Positions 1-16,487 of a stretch of 64,000 bases of DNA are shown here, piece by piece (the stretch's first letter is position 1; every line of letters starts with the position of its first letter). Where the stretch lies: positions 105,480-169,479 of the forward strand of contig NW_027479267.1 in assembly GCF_051014685.1 (NCBI RefSeq), in the 5' to 3' direction. Source of the stretch: Ptiloglossa arizonensis (Eukaryota; Arthropoda; Insecta; Hymenoptera; Colletidae). A program made the translations under genes and the position numbers. The notes beneath the pieces were generated by a model, which worked only from the letters and a program-made list of their open reading frames with translations, was not told where the DNA came from and ran no database searches.

Positions 1-1376
1 TACGTTATACGTTATACGTTATACGTTATACGTTATACGTTATACGTTATACGTTATACGTTATACGTTATACGTTATATAATAGGTTATACGTTATACG
101 CTATACGTAATACGTTATACGTTATACGTTATACGTTATACGTTATACGTTATACGTTATACGTTATACGTTATACGTTATACGTTATACGTTATACGTT
201 AGACGTTATACGCTATACGTTATACGTCATACGTTATACGTTATACGTTGTACGTTATACGTTATACGCTATACGTTATACGTTATACGTTATACGTTAT
301 ACGTTATACGCTATACGTTATACGTTATACGTTATATGTTATACGTTATACGTTATACGTTATACGTTATACGTTATACGTCATAGGTTATACGATACAC
401 GTTAAACGTTATACGTAATATGTAATACGTTATACGTTTTACGTTATTCGTTATACGTTCTTCGTCACGCGTTATACGTTATACGTTATACGTTATACGT
501 TATACGTTATACGTTATACGTTATACGTTATACGTTATACGTTATACGTTATACGTTATACGTTATACGTTATACGTTATACGTTATACGTCATACGTTA
601 TACGTTATACGTTATACGTTATACGTTATACGTTATACGTTATACGTTATACGTTATACGTTATACGTTATACGTTATACGTTATACGTTATACGTTATA
701 CGATATACGTTATACGTTATACGTTATACGTTATACGTTATACGTCATACGTTATACGTTATACGTTATACGTTATACGTTATACGTTATACGTTATACG
801 TTATACGTTATACGTTATACGTTATACGTCATAGGTTATACAATACACGTTAAACGTTATACGTAATATGTAATACGTTATACGTTTTACGTTATTCGTT
901 ATACGTTCTTCGTTACGCGTTATACGTTATACGTTATACGTTATACGTTATACGTTATACGTTCTACGTTATACGTTATACGTTATACGTTATACGTTAT
1001 ACGTTATAAGTTATACGTTATACGTTATACGTTATACGTTATACGTTATACGTTATACGTTATACGTTATACGTTATACGTTATGCGTTATACGTTATAC
1101 GTTATACGTTATACGTTATACGTTATACGTTATACGTTATACGTTATACGTTATACGTTATACGTTACACGTTATACGTTATACGTTATACGTTATACGT
1201 TATACGTTATACGTTAGACGTTATACGTTATACGTTATACGTCATACGTTATACGTTATACGTAATACGGTATACGTTATGCGTTATACGCTATACGTTA
1301 TGCGTTATAGGATATACGTTATGTGATATAGGATATACGTTATACGTCATACGTTGTACGTTTAACGTTATACGTT

Positions 1377-1950
1377 ATGCGTTATACGTCATGCGTTATA
1401 CGTTATACGTTATACGTTGTACGTTATACGTTATACGCCATACGTTATACGTTATACGTTATACGTTATACGTTATACGCTATACGTTATACGTTATACG
1501 TTATACGTTATACGTTATACGTTATACGTTATACGTTATACGTTATACGTTATACGTTATACGTTATACGTTATACGTTATACGTTATACGTTATACGTT
1601 ATACGTTATACGTTATACGTTATACGTTATACGTTATACGTTATACGTTATAAGTTATACGTTATACGTTATACGTTATACGTTATACGTTGTACGTAAT
1701 ATGTAATACGTCATACGTTTTACGTTAATCGTTATACGTTCTTCGTTACACGTTATACGTTATACGTAATACGTTATGCGTCATAGGTTATACGATACAC
1801 GTTATACGTTCTACGTAATATGTAATATTTTATACGTTTTACGTATATTCGTTATACGTTCTTCGTTACACGTTATACGTATATTCGTTATACGTTATAC
1901 GTTATACGTCATACGTTATACGTTATACGTTATACGTTATACGTTATACG
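1377..1950 (+). repeat. Domain A duplicated block, copy 1
   Basis: A block of ordered variant units (ATGCG, GTCATGCG, TTGTACG, CGCCATACG, then a long perfect run, TAAG, AATATG, GTTAATCG, TTCTTCG, and the 8-bp CGTATATT units) that recurs at about 5774 with an offset of 4,396-4,397 bp. The copies differ by a few substitutions (ATTCG near 5850 and 5885) and by the number of perfect units. It is a segmental duplicate within the satellite and codes for nothing. Confidence 0.85.
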
Positions 1951-4900
1951 TTATACGTTATACGTTATACGTTATACGTTATACGTTATACGTTATACGT
2001 TATATAATACGTTATACGTTATACGCTATACGTAATACGTTATACGTTATACGTTATACGTTATACGTTATACGTTATACGTTATACGTTATACGTTATA
2101 CGTTATACGTTATACGTTATACGTTATACGTTAGACGTTATACGTTATACGTTATACGTCATACGTTATACGTCATACGTTATACGTTATACGTTATACG
2201 TTATACGTTATACGTTATACGTTATACGTTATACGTTATACGTTATACGTTATATAATACGTTATACGTTATACGCTATACGTAATACGTTATACGTTAT
2301 ACGTTATACGTTATACGTTATACGTTATACGTTATACGTTATACGTTATACGTTATACGTTATACGTTATACGTTAGACGTTATACGTTATACGTTATAC
2401 GTCATACGTTATACGTTATACGTAATACGGTATACGTTATGCGTTATACGCTATACGTTATGCGTTATAGGATATAGGTTATGTGATATAGGATACACGT
2501 TATACGTCATACGTTGTACGTTATACGTTATACGTTATGCGTTATACGTCAAGCGTTATACGTTATACGTTATACGTTGTACGTTATACGCTATACGCCA
2601 TACGTTATACGTTATACGTTATACGTTATACGTTATACGCTATACGTTATACGTTATACGTTATACGTTATACGTTGTACGTTATACGTTATACGTTATA
2701 CGTTATACGTTATACGTTATACGTTATACGTTATACGTTATACGTTATACGTTATACGTTATACGTTATACGTTATACGTTATACGTTATACGTTATACG
2801 TTATACGTTATACGTTATACGTTATACGTTATAAGTTATACGTTATACGTTATACGTTATACGTTATACGTTATACGTTATACGTTATACGTTATACGTT
2901 ATGCGTTATACGTTATACGTTATACGTTATACGTTATACGTTATACGTTATACGTTATACGTTATACGTTATACGTTATACGTTATACGTTATACGTTAT
3001 AGGTTATACGTTATACGTTATACGTTATACGTTATACGTTATACGTTATACGTTATACGTTATACGTTATACGTTATACGTTATACGTTATACGTTATAC
3101 GTTATACGTTATACGTTATACGTTATACGTTATACGTTATACGAAATACGTTATACGTTATACGTTATACGTTATACGTTATACGTTATACGTTATACGT
3201 TATACGTTATACGTTATACGTTATATAATAGGTTATACGTTATACGCTATACGTAATACGTTATACGTTATACGTTATACGTTATACGTTATACGTTATA
3301 CGTTATACGTTATACGTTATACGTTATACGTTATACGTTAGACGTTATACGCTATACGTTATACGTCATACGTTATATGTTATACGTAATACGGTATACG
3401 TTATGCGTTATACGCTATACGTTATGTGTTATAGGATATACGTTATACGTCATACGTTGTACGTTATACGTTATACGTTATGCGTTATACGTCATGCGTT
3501 ATACGTTATACGTTATACGTTGAACGTTATACGTTATACGCTATACGTTATACGTTATACGTTATACGTTATACGTTATACGCTATACGTTATACGTTAT
3601 ACGTTATACGTTATACGTTATACGTTATACGTTATACGTTATACGTTATACGTTATACGTTATACGTTATACGTTATACGTTATACGTTATACGTTATAA
3701 GTTATACGTTATACGTTATACGTTATACGTTATACGTTATACGTTATACGTTATACGTTATACGTTATGCGTTATACGTTATACGTTATACGTTATACGT
3801 TATACGTTATACGTTATACGTTATACGTTATACGTTATACGTTATACGTTATACGTTATACGTTATAGGTTATACGTTATACGTTATACGTTATACGTTA
3901 TACGTTATACGTTATACGTTATAAGTTATACGTTATACGTTATACGTTATACGTTATACGTTATACGTTATACGTTATACGTTATACGTTATACGTTATA
4001 CGTTATACGAAATACGTTATACGTTATACGTTATACGTTATACGTTATACGTTATACGTTATACGTTATACGTTATACGTTATACGTTATATAATAGGTT
4101 ATACGTTATACGCTATACGTAATACGTTATACGTTATACGTTATACGTTATACGTTATACGTTATACGTTATACGTTATACGTTATACGTTATACGTTAT
4201 ACGTTAGACGTTATACGCTATACGTTATACGTCATACGTTATATGTTATACGTAATACGGTATACGTTATGCGTTATACGCTATACGTTATGTGTTATAG
4301 GATATACGTTATACGTCATACGTTGTACGTTATACGTTATACGTTATGCGTTATACGTCATGCGTTATACGTTATACGTTATACGTTGTACGTTATACGT
4401 TATACGCTATACGTTATACGTTATACGTTATACGTTATACGTTATACGCTATACGTTATACGTTATACGTTATATGTTATACGTTATACGTTATACGTTA
4501 TACGTTATACGTTATACGTCATAGGTTATACGATACACGTTAAACGTTATACGTAATATGTAATACGTTATACGTTTTACGTTATTCGTTATACGTTCTT
4601 CGTCACGCGTTATACGTTAAACGTTAAACGTTATACCTTTTAAGTTATTCGTTATACGTTCTTCGTTACGCGTTTTACGTTATACGTCATACGTTATACG
4701 TTATACGTTATACGTTATACGATATACGTTATACGTTATACGTTATACGTTATACGTTATACGTTATACGTTATACGTTATACGTTATACGTTATACGTT
4801 ATACGTTATACGTTATACGTTATACGTTATACGTTATACGTTATTCGTTATACGTTCTTCGTTACGCGTTATACGTTATACGTTATACGTTATACGTTAT

Positions 4901-5773
4901 ACGTTATACGTTATACGTTATACGTTATACGTTATACGTTATACGTTATACGTTATACGTTATACGTTATACGTTATACGTTATACGTCATACGTTATAC
5001 GTTATACGTTATACATTATACGTTATACGTTATACGTTATACGTTATACGTTATACGTTATACGTTATACGTTATACGTTATACGTTATACGTTATACGA
5101 TATACGTTATACGTTATACGTTATACGTTATACGTTATACGTCATACGTTATACGTTATACGTTATACGTTATACGTTATACGTTATACGTTATACGTTA
5201 TACGTTATACGTTATACGTTATACGTCATAGGTTATACAATACACGTTAAACGTTATACGTAATATGTAATACGTTATACGTTTTACGTTATTCGTTATA
5301 CGTTCTTCGTTACGCGTTATACGTTATACGTTATACGTTATACGTTATACGTTATACGTTCTACGTTATACGTTATACGTTATACGTTATACGTTATACG
5401 TTATAAGTTATACGTTATACGTTATACGTTATACGTTATACGTTATACGTTATACGTTATACGTTATACGTTATACGTTATGCGTTATACGTTATACGTT
5501 ATACGTTATACGTTATACGTTATACGTTATACGTTATACGTTATACGTTATACGTTATACGTTATACGTTATACGTTATACGTTATACGTTATACGTTAT
5601 ACGTTATACGTTAGACGTTATACGTTATACGTTATACGTCATACGTTATACGTTATACGTAATACGGTATACGTTATGCGTTATACGCTATACGTTATGC
5701 GTTATAGGATATACGTTATGTGATATAGGATATACGTTATACGTCATACGTTGTACGTTTAACGTTATACGTT

Positions 5774-6370
5774 ATGCGTTATACGTCATGCGTTATACGT
5801 TATACGTTATACGTTGTACGTTATACGTTATACGCCATACGTTATACGTTATTCGTTATACGTTATACGTTATACGCTATACGTTATTCGTTATACGTTA
5901 TACGTTATACGTTATACGTTATACGTTATACGTTATACGTTATACGTTATACGTTATACGTTATACGTTATACGTTATACGTTATACGTTATACGTTATA
6001 CGTTATACGTTATACGTTATACGTTATACGTTATACGTTATACGTTATACGTTATACGTTATACGTTATAAGTTATACGTTATACGTTATACGTTATACG
6101 TTATACGTTGTACGTAATATGTAATACGTCATACGTTTTACGTTAATCGTTATACGTTCTTCGTTACACGTTATACGTTATACGTAATACGTTATGCGTC
6201 ATAGGTTATACGATACACGTTATACGTTCTACGTAATATGTAATATTTTATACGTTTTACGTATATTCGTTATACGTTCTTCGTTACACGTTATACGTAT
6301 ATTCGTTATACGTTATACGTTATACGTCATACGTTATACGTTATACGTTATACGTTATACGTTATACATT
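5774..6370 (+). repeat. Domain A duplicated block, copy 2
   Basis: Second copy of the block found at about 1377, in the same order of variant units. It carries two extra ATTCG variants and several more perfect heptamers, so the pair shows both point divergence and unit-number change. The same order of variants also appears in the three 0.92-kb copies at 8.36, 12.97 and 14.97 kb, so this is one member of a larger family. Confidence 0.83.
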
Positions 6371-7220
6371 ATACGTTATACGTTATACGTTATACGTTAT
6401 ACGTTATACGTTATACGTTATACGTTATATAATACGTTATACGTTATACGTTGTACGTTATACGTTATACGCTATACGTTATACGTTATACGTTATACGT
6501 TATACGTTATACGCTATACGTTATACGTTATACGTTATATGTTATACGTTATACGTTATACGTTATACGTTATACGTTATACGTCATAGGTTATACGATA
6601 CACGTTAAACGTTATACGTAATATGTAATACGTTATACGTTTTACGTTATTCGTTATACGTTCTTCGTTACGCGTTATACGTTAAACGTTAAACGTTATA
6701 CCTTTTAAGTTATTCGTTATACGTTCTTCGTTACGCGTTTTACGTTATACGTTATACGTTATACGTTATACGTTATACGTTATACGATATACGTTATACG
6801 TTATACGTTATACGTTATACGTTAAACGTTATACTTTATACGTTATACGTTATACGTTATACGTTATACGTTATACGTTATACGTTATACGTTATACGTT
6901 ATACGTTATACGTTATACGTTATACGTTATACGTTATACGTTATACGTTATACGTTATACGTTATACGTTATACGTTATACGTTATACGTTATACGTTAT
7001 ACGTCATACGTTATACGTTATACGTTATACGTTATACGTTATACGTTATACGTTATACGTTATACGTTATACGTCATAGGTTATACAATACACGTTAAAC
7101 GTTATACGTAATATGTAATACGTTATACGTTTTACGTTATTCGTTATACGTTCTTCGTTACGCGTTATACGTTATACGTTATACGTTATACGTTATACGT
7201 TATACGTTCTACGTTATACG

Positions 7221-8140
7221 TTGTGCGTTATACGTTATACGCTATACGTTATACGTTATACGTTATACGTTATACGTTATACGTTATACGTTATACGTTA
7301 TACGTTATACGTTATACGTTATACGTTATACGTTATACGTTATACGTTATACGTTATACGTTATACGTTATACGTTATACGTTATACGTTATACGTTATA
7401 CGTTATACGTTATACGTTATACGTTATACGTTATTCGTTATACGTTATACGTTATACGTTATACGTTATGCGTTATACGTTATGCGTTATACGTTATGCG
7501 TTATACGTTATGCGTTATACGTTATGCGTTATACGTTATGCGTTATACGTTATGCGTTATACGTTATGCGTTATACGTTATACGTTATACGTTATACGTT
7601 ATACGTTATACGTTATACGTTATACGTTATACGTTATACGTTATACGTTATACGTTATACGTTATTCGTTATACGTTCTTCGTTACGCGTTATACGTTAT
7701 ACGTTATACGTTATACGTTATACGTTATACGTTATACGTTATACGTTATACGTTATACGTTATACGTTATACGTTATACGTTATACGTTATACGTTATAC
7801 GTTATACGTCATACGTTATACGTTATACGTTATACGTTATACGTTATACGTTATACGTCATACGTTATACGTTATACGTTATACATTATACGTTATACGT
7901 TATACGTTATACGTTATACGTTATACGTTATACGTTATACGTTATACGTTATACGTTATACGTTATACGATATACGTTATACGTTATACGTTATACGTTA
8001 TACGTTATACGTCATACGTTATACGTTATACGTTATACGTTATACGTTATACGTTATACGTTATACGTTATACGTTATACGTTATACGTTATACGTTATA
8101 CGTCATAGGTTATACAATACACGTTAAACGTTATACGTAA
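7221..8140 (+). repeat. Domain A higher-order block with 14-bp alternation, copy 1
   Basis: Begins with the variant TTGTGCG and runs through perfect heptamers, a 14-bp alternating stretch, the ATTCG/TTCTTCG/TACGCG cluster and a series of GTCATACG variants, ending at the GTCATAGGTTATACAATACAC cluster. The same order recurs at about 11850 (offset 4,629 bp) and 16488 (a further 4,638 bp), so this is the anchor of the longer domain A period. Confidence 0.87.
7468..7571 (+). repeat. 14-bp second-order repeat, 8 copies
   Basis: TATACG and TATGCG units alternate strictly, giving a 14-bp period (TTATACGTTATGCG). TGCG occurs at 7469, 7483, 7497, 7511, 7525, 7539, 7553 and 7567. The paralogous blocks carry 7 and 5 copies, so the dimer array has changed length independently of its surroundings. 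Confidence 0.95.
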
Positions 8141-8356
8141 TATGTAATACGTTATACGTTTTACGTTATTCGTTATACGTTCTTCGTTACGCGTTATACG
8201 TTATACGTTATACGTTATACGTTATACGTTATACGTTCTACGTTATACGTTATACGTTATACGTTATACGTTATACGTTATAAGTTATACGTTATACGTT
8301 ATACGTTATACGTTATACGTTATACGTTATACGTTATACGTTATACGTTATACGTT

Positions 8357-9277
8357 ATGCGTTATACGTTATACGTTATACGTTATACGTTATACGTTAT
8401 ACGTTATACGTTATACGTTATACGTTATACGTTATACGTTATACGTTATACGTTATACGTTATACGTTATACGTTATACGTTATACGTTATACGTTAGAC
8501 GTTATACGTTATACGTTATACGTCATACGTTATACGTTATACGTAATACGGTATACGTTATGCGTTATACGCTATACGTTATGCGTTATAGGATATACGT
8601 TATGTGATATAGGATATACGTTATACGTCATACGTTGTACGTTTAACGTTATACGTTATGCGTTATACGTCATGCGTTATACGTTATACGTTATACGTTG
8701 TACGTTATACGTTATACGCCATACGTTATACGTTATACGTTATACGTTATACGTTATACGCTATACGTTATTCGTTATACGTTATACGTTATACGTTATA
8801 CGTTATACGTTATACGTTATACGTTATACGTTATACGTTATACGTTATACGTTATACGTTATACGTTATACGTTATACGTTATACGTTATACGTTATACG
8901 TTATACGTTATACGTTATACGTTATACGTTATACGTTATACGTTATAAGTTATACGTTATACGTTATACGTTATACGTTATACGTTGTACGTAATATGTA
9001 ATACGTCATACGTTTTACGTTAATCGTTATACGTTCTTCGTTACACGTTATACGTTATACGTAATACGTTATGCGTCATAGGTTATACGATACACGTTAT
9101 ACGTTCTACGTAATATGTAATATTTTATACGTTTTACGTATATTCGTTATACGTTCTTCGTTACACGTTATACGTATATTCGTTATACGTTATACGTTAT
9201 ACGTCATACGTTATACGTTATACGTTATACGTTATACGTTATACGTTATACGTCATAGGTTATACGATACACGTTAA
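8357..9277 (+). repeat. Domain A 0.92-kb higher-order block, copy 1
   Basis: A block of about 920 bp whose three forward translations are identical to those of the blocks at 12,972 and 14,969, which means near-identity at nucleotide level because every base is a coding position in some frame. Variants in order: TTAGACG, AATACGGTATACG, ATAGGATATACG, GTGATATAGG, TTGTACG, TTTAACG, CGCCATACG, ATTCG, a perfect run of about 170 bp, TAAG, AATATG, TTAATCG, TTCTACG and CGTATATTCG. A shorter relative begins at 10,347. Confidence 0.93.
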
Positions 9278-10346
9278 ACGTTATACGTAATATGTAATAC
9301 GTTATACGTTTTACGTTATTCGTTATACGTTCTTCGTTACGCGTTATACGTTAAACGTTAAACGTTATACCTTTTAAGTTATTCGTTATACGTTCTTCGT
9401 TACGCGTTTTACGTTATACGTTATACGTTATACGTTATACGTTATACGTTATACGATATACGTTATACGTTATACGTTATACGTTATACGTTAAACGTTA
9501 TACTTTATACGTTATACGTTATACGTTATACGTTATACGTTATACGTTATACGTTATACGTTATACGTTATACGTTATACGTTATACGTTATACGTTATA
9601 CGTTATACGTTATACGTTATACGTTATACGTTATACGTTATACGTTATACGTTATACGTTATACGTCATACGTTATACGTTATACGTTATACGTTATACG
9701 TTATACGTTATACGTTATACGTTATACGTTATACGTCATAGGTTATACAATACACGTTAAACGTTATACGTAATATGTAATACGTTATACGTTTTACGTT
9801 ATTCGTTATACGTTCTTCGTTACGCGTTATACGTTATACGTTATACGTTATACGTTATACGTTATACGTTATACATTATACGTTATACGTTATACGTTAT
9901 ACGTTATACGTTATACGTTATACGTTATACGTTATACGTTATACGTTATACGTTATACGATATACGTTATACGTTATACGTTATACGTTATACGTTATAC
10001 GTCATACGTTATACGTTATACGTTATACGTTATACGTTATACGTTATACGTTATACGTTATACGTTATACGTTATACGTTATACGTTATACGTCATAGGT
10101 TATACAATACACGTTAAACGTTATACGTAATATGTAATACGTTATACGTTTTACGTTATTCGTTATACGTTCTTCGTTACGCGTTATACGTTATACGTTA
10201 TACGTTATACGTTATACGTTATACGTTCTACGTTATACGTTATACGTTATACGTTATACGTTATACGTTATAAGTTATACGTTATACGTTATACGTTATA
10301 CGTTATACGTTATACGTTATACGTTATACGTTATACGTTATACGTT

Positions 10347-10886
10347 ATGCGTTATACGTTATACGTTATACGTTATACGTTATACGTTATACGTTATACG
10401 TTATACGTTATACGTTATACGTTATACGTTATACGTTATACGTTATACGTTATACGTTATACGTTATACGTTATACGTTATACGTTAGACGTTATACGTT
10501 ATACGTTATACGTCATACGTTATACGTTATACGTAATACGGTATACGTTATGCGTTATACGCTATACGTTATGCGTTATAGGATATACGTTATGTGATAT
10601 AGGATATACGTTATACGTCATACGTTGTACGTTTAACGTTATACGTTATGCGTTATACGTCATGCGTTATACGTTATACGTTATACGTTGTACGTTATAC
10701 GTTATACGCCATACGTTATACGTTATACGTTATACGTTATACGTTATACGCTATACGTTATTCGTTATACGTTATACGTTATACGTTATACGTTATACGT
10801 TATATGTTATACGTTATACGTTATACGTTATACGTTATACGTTATACGTCATAGGTTATACGATACACGTTAAACGTTATACGTAA
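10347..10886 (+). repeat. Domain A higher-order block, shortened copy
   Basis: Starts like the 0.92-kb blocks (offset 1,990 bp from 8357), but after the ATTCG variant it switches to TATATG followed by GTCATAGGTTATACGATACAC. The long perfect run and the CGTATATT segment are missing. It looks like an internal deletion or an unequal-exchange junction between two higher-order variants. Confidence 0.85.
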
Positions 10887-11849
10887 TATGTAATACGTTA
10901 TACGTTTTACGTTATTCGTTATACGTTCTTCGTTACGCGTTATACGTTAAACGTTAAACGTTATACCTTTTAAGTTATTCGTTATACGTTCTTCGTTACG
11001 CGTTTTACGTTATACGTTATACGTTATACGTTATACGTTATACGTTATACGATATACGTTATACGTTATACGTTATACGTTATACGTTAAACGTTATACG
11101 CTATACGTTATACGTTATACGTTATACGTTATACGTTATACGCTATACGTTATACGTTATACGTTATATGTTATACGTTATACGTTATACGTTATACGTT
11201 ATACGTTATACGTCATAGGTTATACGATACACGTTAAACGTTATACGTAATATGTAATACGTTATACGTTTTACGTTATTCGTTATACGTTCTTCGTTAC
11301 GCGTTATACGTTAAACGTTAAACGTTATACCTTTTAAGTTATTCGTTATACGTTCTTCGTTACGCGTTTTACGTTATACGTTATACGTTATACGTTATAC
11401 GTTATACGTTATACGATATACGTTATACGTTATACGTTATACGTTATACGTTAAACGTTATACTTTATACGTTATACGTTATACGTTATACGTTATACGT
11501 TATACGTTATACGTTATACGTTATACGTTATACGTTATACGTTATACGTTATACGTTATACGTTATACGTTATACGTTATACGTTATACGTTATACGTTA
11601 TACGTTATACGTTATACGTTATACGTTATACGTCATACGTTATACGTTATACGTTATACGTTATACGTTATACGTTATACGTTATACGTTATACGTTATA
11701 CGTCATAGGTTATACAATACACGTTAAACGCTATACGTAATATGTAATACGTTATACGTTTTACGTTATTCGTTATACGTTCTTCGTTACGCGTTATACG
11801 TTATACGTTATACGTTATACGTTATACGTTATACGTTCTACGTTATACG

Positions 11850-12755
11850 TTGTGCGTTATACGTTATACGCTATACGTTATACGTTATACGTTATACGTT
11901 ATACGTTATACGTTATACGTTATACGTTATACGTTATACGTTATACGTTATACGTTATACGTTATACGTTATACGTTATACGTTATACGTTATACGTTAT
12001 ACGTTATACGTTATACGTTATACGTTATACGTTATTCGTTATACGTTATACGTTATACGTTATACGTTATACGTTATACGTTATGCGTTATACGTTATGC
12101 GTTATACGTTATGCGTTATACGTTATGCGTTATACGTTATGCGTTATACGTTATGCGTTATACGTTATGCGTTATACGTTATACGTTATACGTTATACGT
12201 TATACGTTATACGTTATACGTTATACGTTATACGTTATACGTTATACGTTATACGTTATACGTTATACGTTATACGTTATTCGTTATACGTTCTTCGTTA
12301 CGCGTTATACGTTATACGTTATACGTTATACGTTATACGTTATACGTTATACGTTATACGTTATACGTTATACGTTATACGTTATACGTTATACGTTATA
12401 CGTTATACGTTATACGTTATACGTCATACGTTATACGTTATACGTTATACGTTATACGTTATACGTTATACGTCATACGTTATACGTTATACGTTATACA
12501 TTATACGTTATACGTTATACGTTATACGTTATACGTTATACGTTATACGTTATACGTTATACGTTATACGTTATACGTTATACGATATACGTTATACGTT
12601 ATACGTTATACGTTATACGTTATACGTCATACGTTATACGTTATACGTTATACGTTATACGTTATACGTTATACGTTATACGTTATACGTTATACGTTAT
12701 ACGTTATACGTTATACGTCATAGGTTATACAATACACGTTAAACGTTATACGTAA
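11850..12755 (+). repeat. Domain A higher-order block with 14-bp alternation, copy 2
   Basis: Paralogue of the block at 7221, same order of variants, starting at TTGTGCG. It differs by an extra ATTCG unit near 12,034 and by one fewer 14-bp dimer. The CGCTATACGTAATATG variant just before it (near 11,731) is private to this copy. Confidence 0.87.
12083..12172 (+). repeat. 14-bp second-order repeat, 7 copies
   Basis: Alternating TATACG/TATGCG units with TGCG at 12084, 12098, 12112, 12126, 12140, 12154 and 12168. Paralogous to the 8-copy array near 7468. Confidence 0.94.
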
Positions 12756-12971
12756 TATGTAATACGTTATACGTTTTACGTTATTCGTTATACGTTCTTC
12801 GTTACGCGTTATACGTTATACGTTATACGTTATACGTTATACGTTATACGTTCTACGTTATACGTTATACGTTATACGTTATACGTTATACGTTATAAGT
12901 TATACGTTATACGTTATACGTTATACGTTATACGTTATACGTTATACGTTATACGTTATACGTTATACGTT

Positions 12972-13892
12972 ATGCGTTATACGTTATACGTTATACGTTA
13001 TACGTTATACGTTATACGTTATACGTTATACGTTATACGTTATACGTTATACGTTATACGTTATACGTTATACGTTATACGTTATACGTTATACGTTATA
13101 CGTTATACGTTAGACGTTATACGTTATACGTTATACGTCATACGTTATACGTTATACGTAATACGGTATACGTTATGCGTTATACGCTATACGTTATGCG
13201 TTATAGGATATACGTTATGTGATATAGGATATACGTTATACGTCATACGTTGTACGTTTAACGTTATACGTTATGCGTTATACGTCATGCGTTATACGTT
13301 ATACGTTATACGTTGTACGTTATACGTTATACGCCATACGTTATACGTTATACGTTATACGTTATACGTTATACGCTATACGTTATTCGTTATACGTTAT
13401 ACGTTATACGTTATACGTTATACGTTATACGTTATACGTTATACGTTATACGTTATACGTTATACGTTATACGTTATACGTTATACGTTATACGTTATAC
13501 GTTATACGTTATACGTTATACGTTATACGTTATACGTTATACGTTATACGTTATACGTTATAAGTTATACGTTATACGTTATACGTTATACGTTATACGT
13601 TGTACGTAATATGTAATACGTCATACGTTTTACGTTAATCGTTATACGTTCTTCGTTACACGTTATACGTTATACGTAATACGTTATGCGTCATAGGTTA
13701 TACGATACACGTTATACGTTCTACGTAATATGTAATATTTTATACGTTTTACGTATATTCGTTATACGTTCTTCGTTACACGTTATACGTATATTCGTTA
13801 TACGTTATACGTTATACGTCATACGTTATACGTTATACGTTATACGTTATACGTTATACGTTATACGTCATAGGTTATACGATACACGTTAA
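12972..13892 (+). repeat. Domain A 0.92-kb higher-order block, copy 2
   Basis: Offset 4,615 bp from the copy at 8357, identical in all three forward translations. Just past its end, CGTAATATG reads CATAATATG (near 13,900), a private G-to-A change in a CpG. Confidence 0.93.
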
Positions 13893-14968
13893 ACGTTATA
13901 CATAATATGTAATACGTTATACGTTTTACGTTATTCGTTATACGTTCTTCGTTACGCGTTATACGTTAAACGTTAAACGTTATACCTTTTAAGTTATTCG
14001 TTATACGTTCTTCGTTACGCGTTTTACGTTATACGTTATACGTTATACGTTATACGTTATACGTTATACGATATACGTTATACGTTATACGTTATACGTT
14101 ATACGTTAAACGTTATACTTTATACGTTATACGTTATACGTTATACGTTATACGTTATACGTTATACGTTATACGTTATACGTTATACGTTATACGTTAT
14201 ACGTTATACGTTATACGTTATACGTTATACGTTATACGTTATACGTTATACGTTATACGTTATACGTTATACGTTATACGTTATACGTCATACGTTATAC
14301 GTTATACGTTATACGTTATACGTTATACGTTATACGTTATACGTTATACGTTATACGTCATAGGTTATACAATACACGTTAAACGTTATACGTAATATGT
14401 AATACGTTATACGTTTTACGTTATTCGTTATACGTTCTTCGTTACGCGTTATACGTTATACGTTATACGTTATACGTTATACGTTATACGTTATACATTA
14501 TACGTTATACGTTATACGTTATACGTTATACGTTATACGTTATACGTTATACGTTATACGTTATACGTTATACGTTATACGATATACGTTATACGTTATA
14601 CGTTATACGTTATACGTTATACGTCATACGTTATACGTTATACGTTATACGTTATACGTTATACGTTATACGTTATACGTTATACGTTATACGTTATACG
14701 TTATACGTTATACGTCATAGGTTATACAATACACGTTAAACGTTATACGTAATATGTAATACGTTATACGTTTTACGTTATTCGTTATACGTTCTTCGTT
14801 ACGCGTTATACGTTATACGTTATACGTTATACGTTATACGTTATACGTTCTACGTTATACGTTATACGTTATACGTTATACGTTATACGTTATAAGTTAT
14901 ACGTTATACGTTATACGTTATACGTTATACGTTATACGTTATACGTTATACGTTATACGTTATACGTT

Positions 14969-15889
14969 ATGCGTTATACGTTATACGTTATACGTTATAC
15001 GTTATACGTTATACGTTATACGTTATACGTTATACGTTATACGTTATACGTTATACGTTATACGTTATACGTTATACGTTATACGTTATACGTTATACGT
15101 TATACGTTAGACGTTATACGTTATACGTTATACGTCATACGTTATACGTTATACGTAATACGGTATACGTTATGCGTTATACGCTATACGTTATGCGTTA
15201 TAGGATATACGTTATGTGATATAGGATATACGTTATACGTCATACGTTGTACGTTTAACGTTATACGTTATGCGTTATACGTCATGCGTTATACGTTATA
15301 CGTTATACGTTGTACGTTATACGTTATACGCCATACGTTATACGTTATACGTTATACGTTATACGTTATACGCTATACGTTATTCGTTATACGTTATACG
15401 TTATACGTTATACGTTATACGTTATACGTTATACGTTATACGTTATACGTTATACGTTATACGTTATACGTTATACGTTATACGTTATACGTTATACGTT
15501 ATACGTTATACGTTATACGTTATACGTTATACGTTATACGTTATACGTTATACGTTATAAGTTATACGTTATACGTTATACGTTATACGTTATACGTTGT
15601 ACGTAATATGTAATACGTCATACGTTTTACGTTAATCGTTATACGTTCTTCGTTACACGTTATACGTTATACGTAATACGTTATGCGTCATAGGTTATAC
15701 GATACACGTTATACGTTCTACGTAATATGTAATATTTTATACGTTTTACGTATATTCGTTATACGTTCTTCGTTACACGTTATACGTATATTCGTTATAC
15801 GTTATACGTTATACGTCATACGTTATACGTTATACGTTATACGTTATACGTTATACGTTATACGTCATAGGTTATACGATACACGTTAA
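14969..15889 (+). repeat. Domain A 0.92-kb higher-order block, copy 3
   Basis: Offset 1,997 bp from the copy at 12,972 and identical in all three forward translations. The 1,990-1,998 bp spacing is the short higher-order period of domain A. Confidence 0.93.
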
Positions 15890-16487
15890 ACGTTATACGT
15901 AATATGTAATACGTTATACGTTTTACGTTATTCGTTATACGTTCTTCGTTACGCGTTATACGTTAAACGTTAAACGTTATACCTTTTAAGTTATTCGTTA
16001 TACGTTCTTCGTTACGCGTTTTACGTTATACGTTATACGTTATACGTTATACGTTATACGTTATACGATATACGTTATACGTTATACGTTATACGTTATA
16101 CGTTAAACGTTATACTTTATACGTTATACGTTATACGTTATACGTTATACGTTATACGTTATACGTTATACGTTATACGTTATACGTTATACGTTATACG
16201 TTATACGTTATACGTTATACGTTATACGTTATACGTTATACGTTATACGTTATACGTTATACGTTATACGTCATACGTTATACGTTATACGTTATACGTT
16301 ATACGTTATACGTTATACGTTATACGTTATACGTTATACGTCATAGGTTATACAATACACGTTAAACGTTATACGTAATATGTAATACGTTATACGTTTT
16401 ACGTTATTCGTTATACGTTCTTCGTTACGCGTTATACGTTATACGTTATACGTTATACGTTATACGTTATACGTTCTACGTTATACG

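Noticed and set aside
1744..1760. CENP-B box in the TTCTTCGTTACGCG clusters
   Set aside because: TTCG is followed by four bases and then G instead of A, and the CGGG end is missing, so the essential positions do not match.
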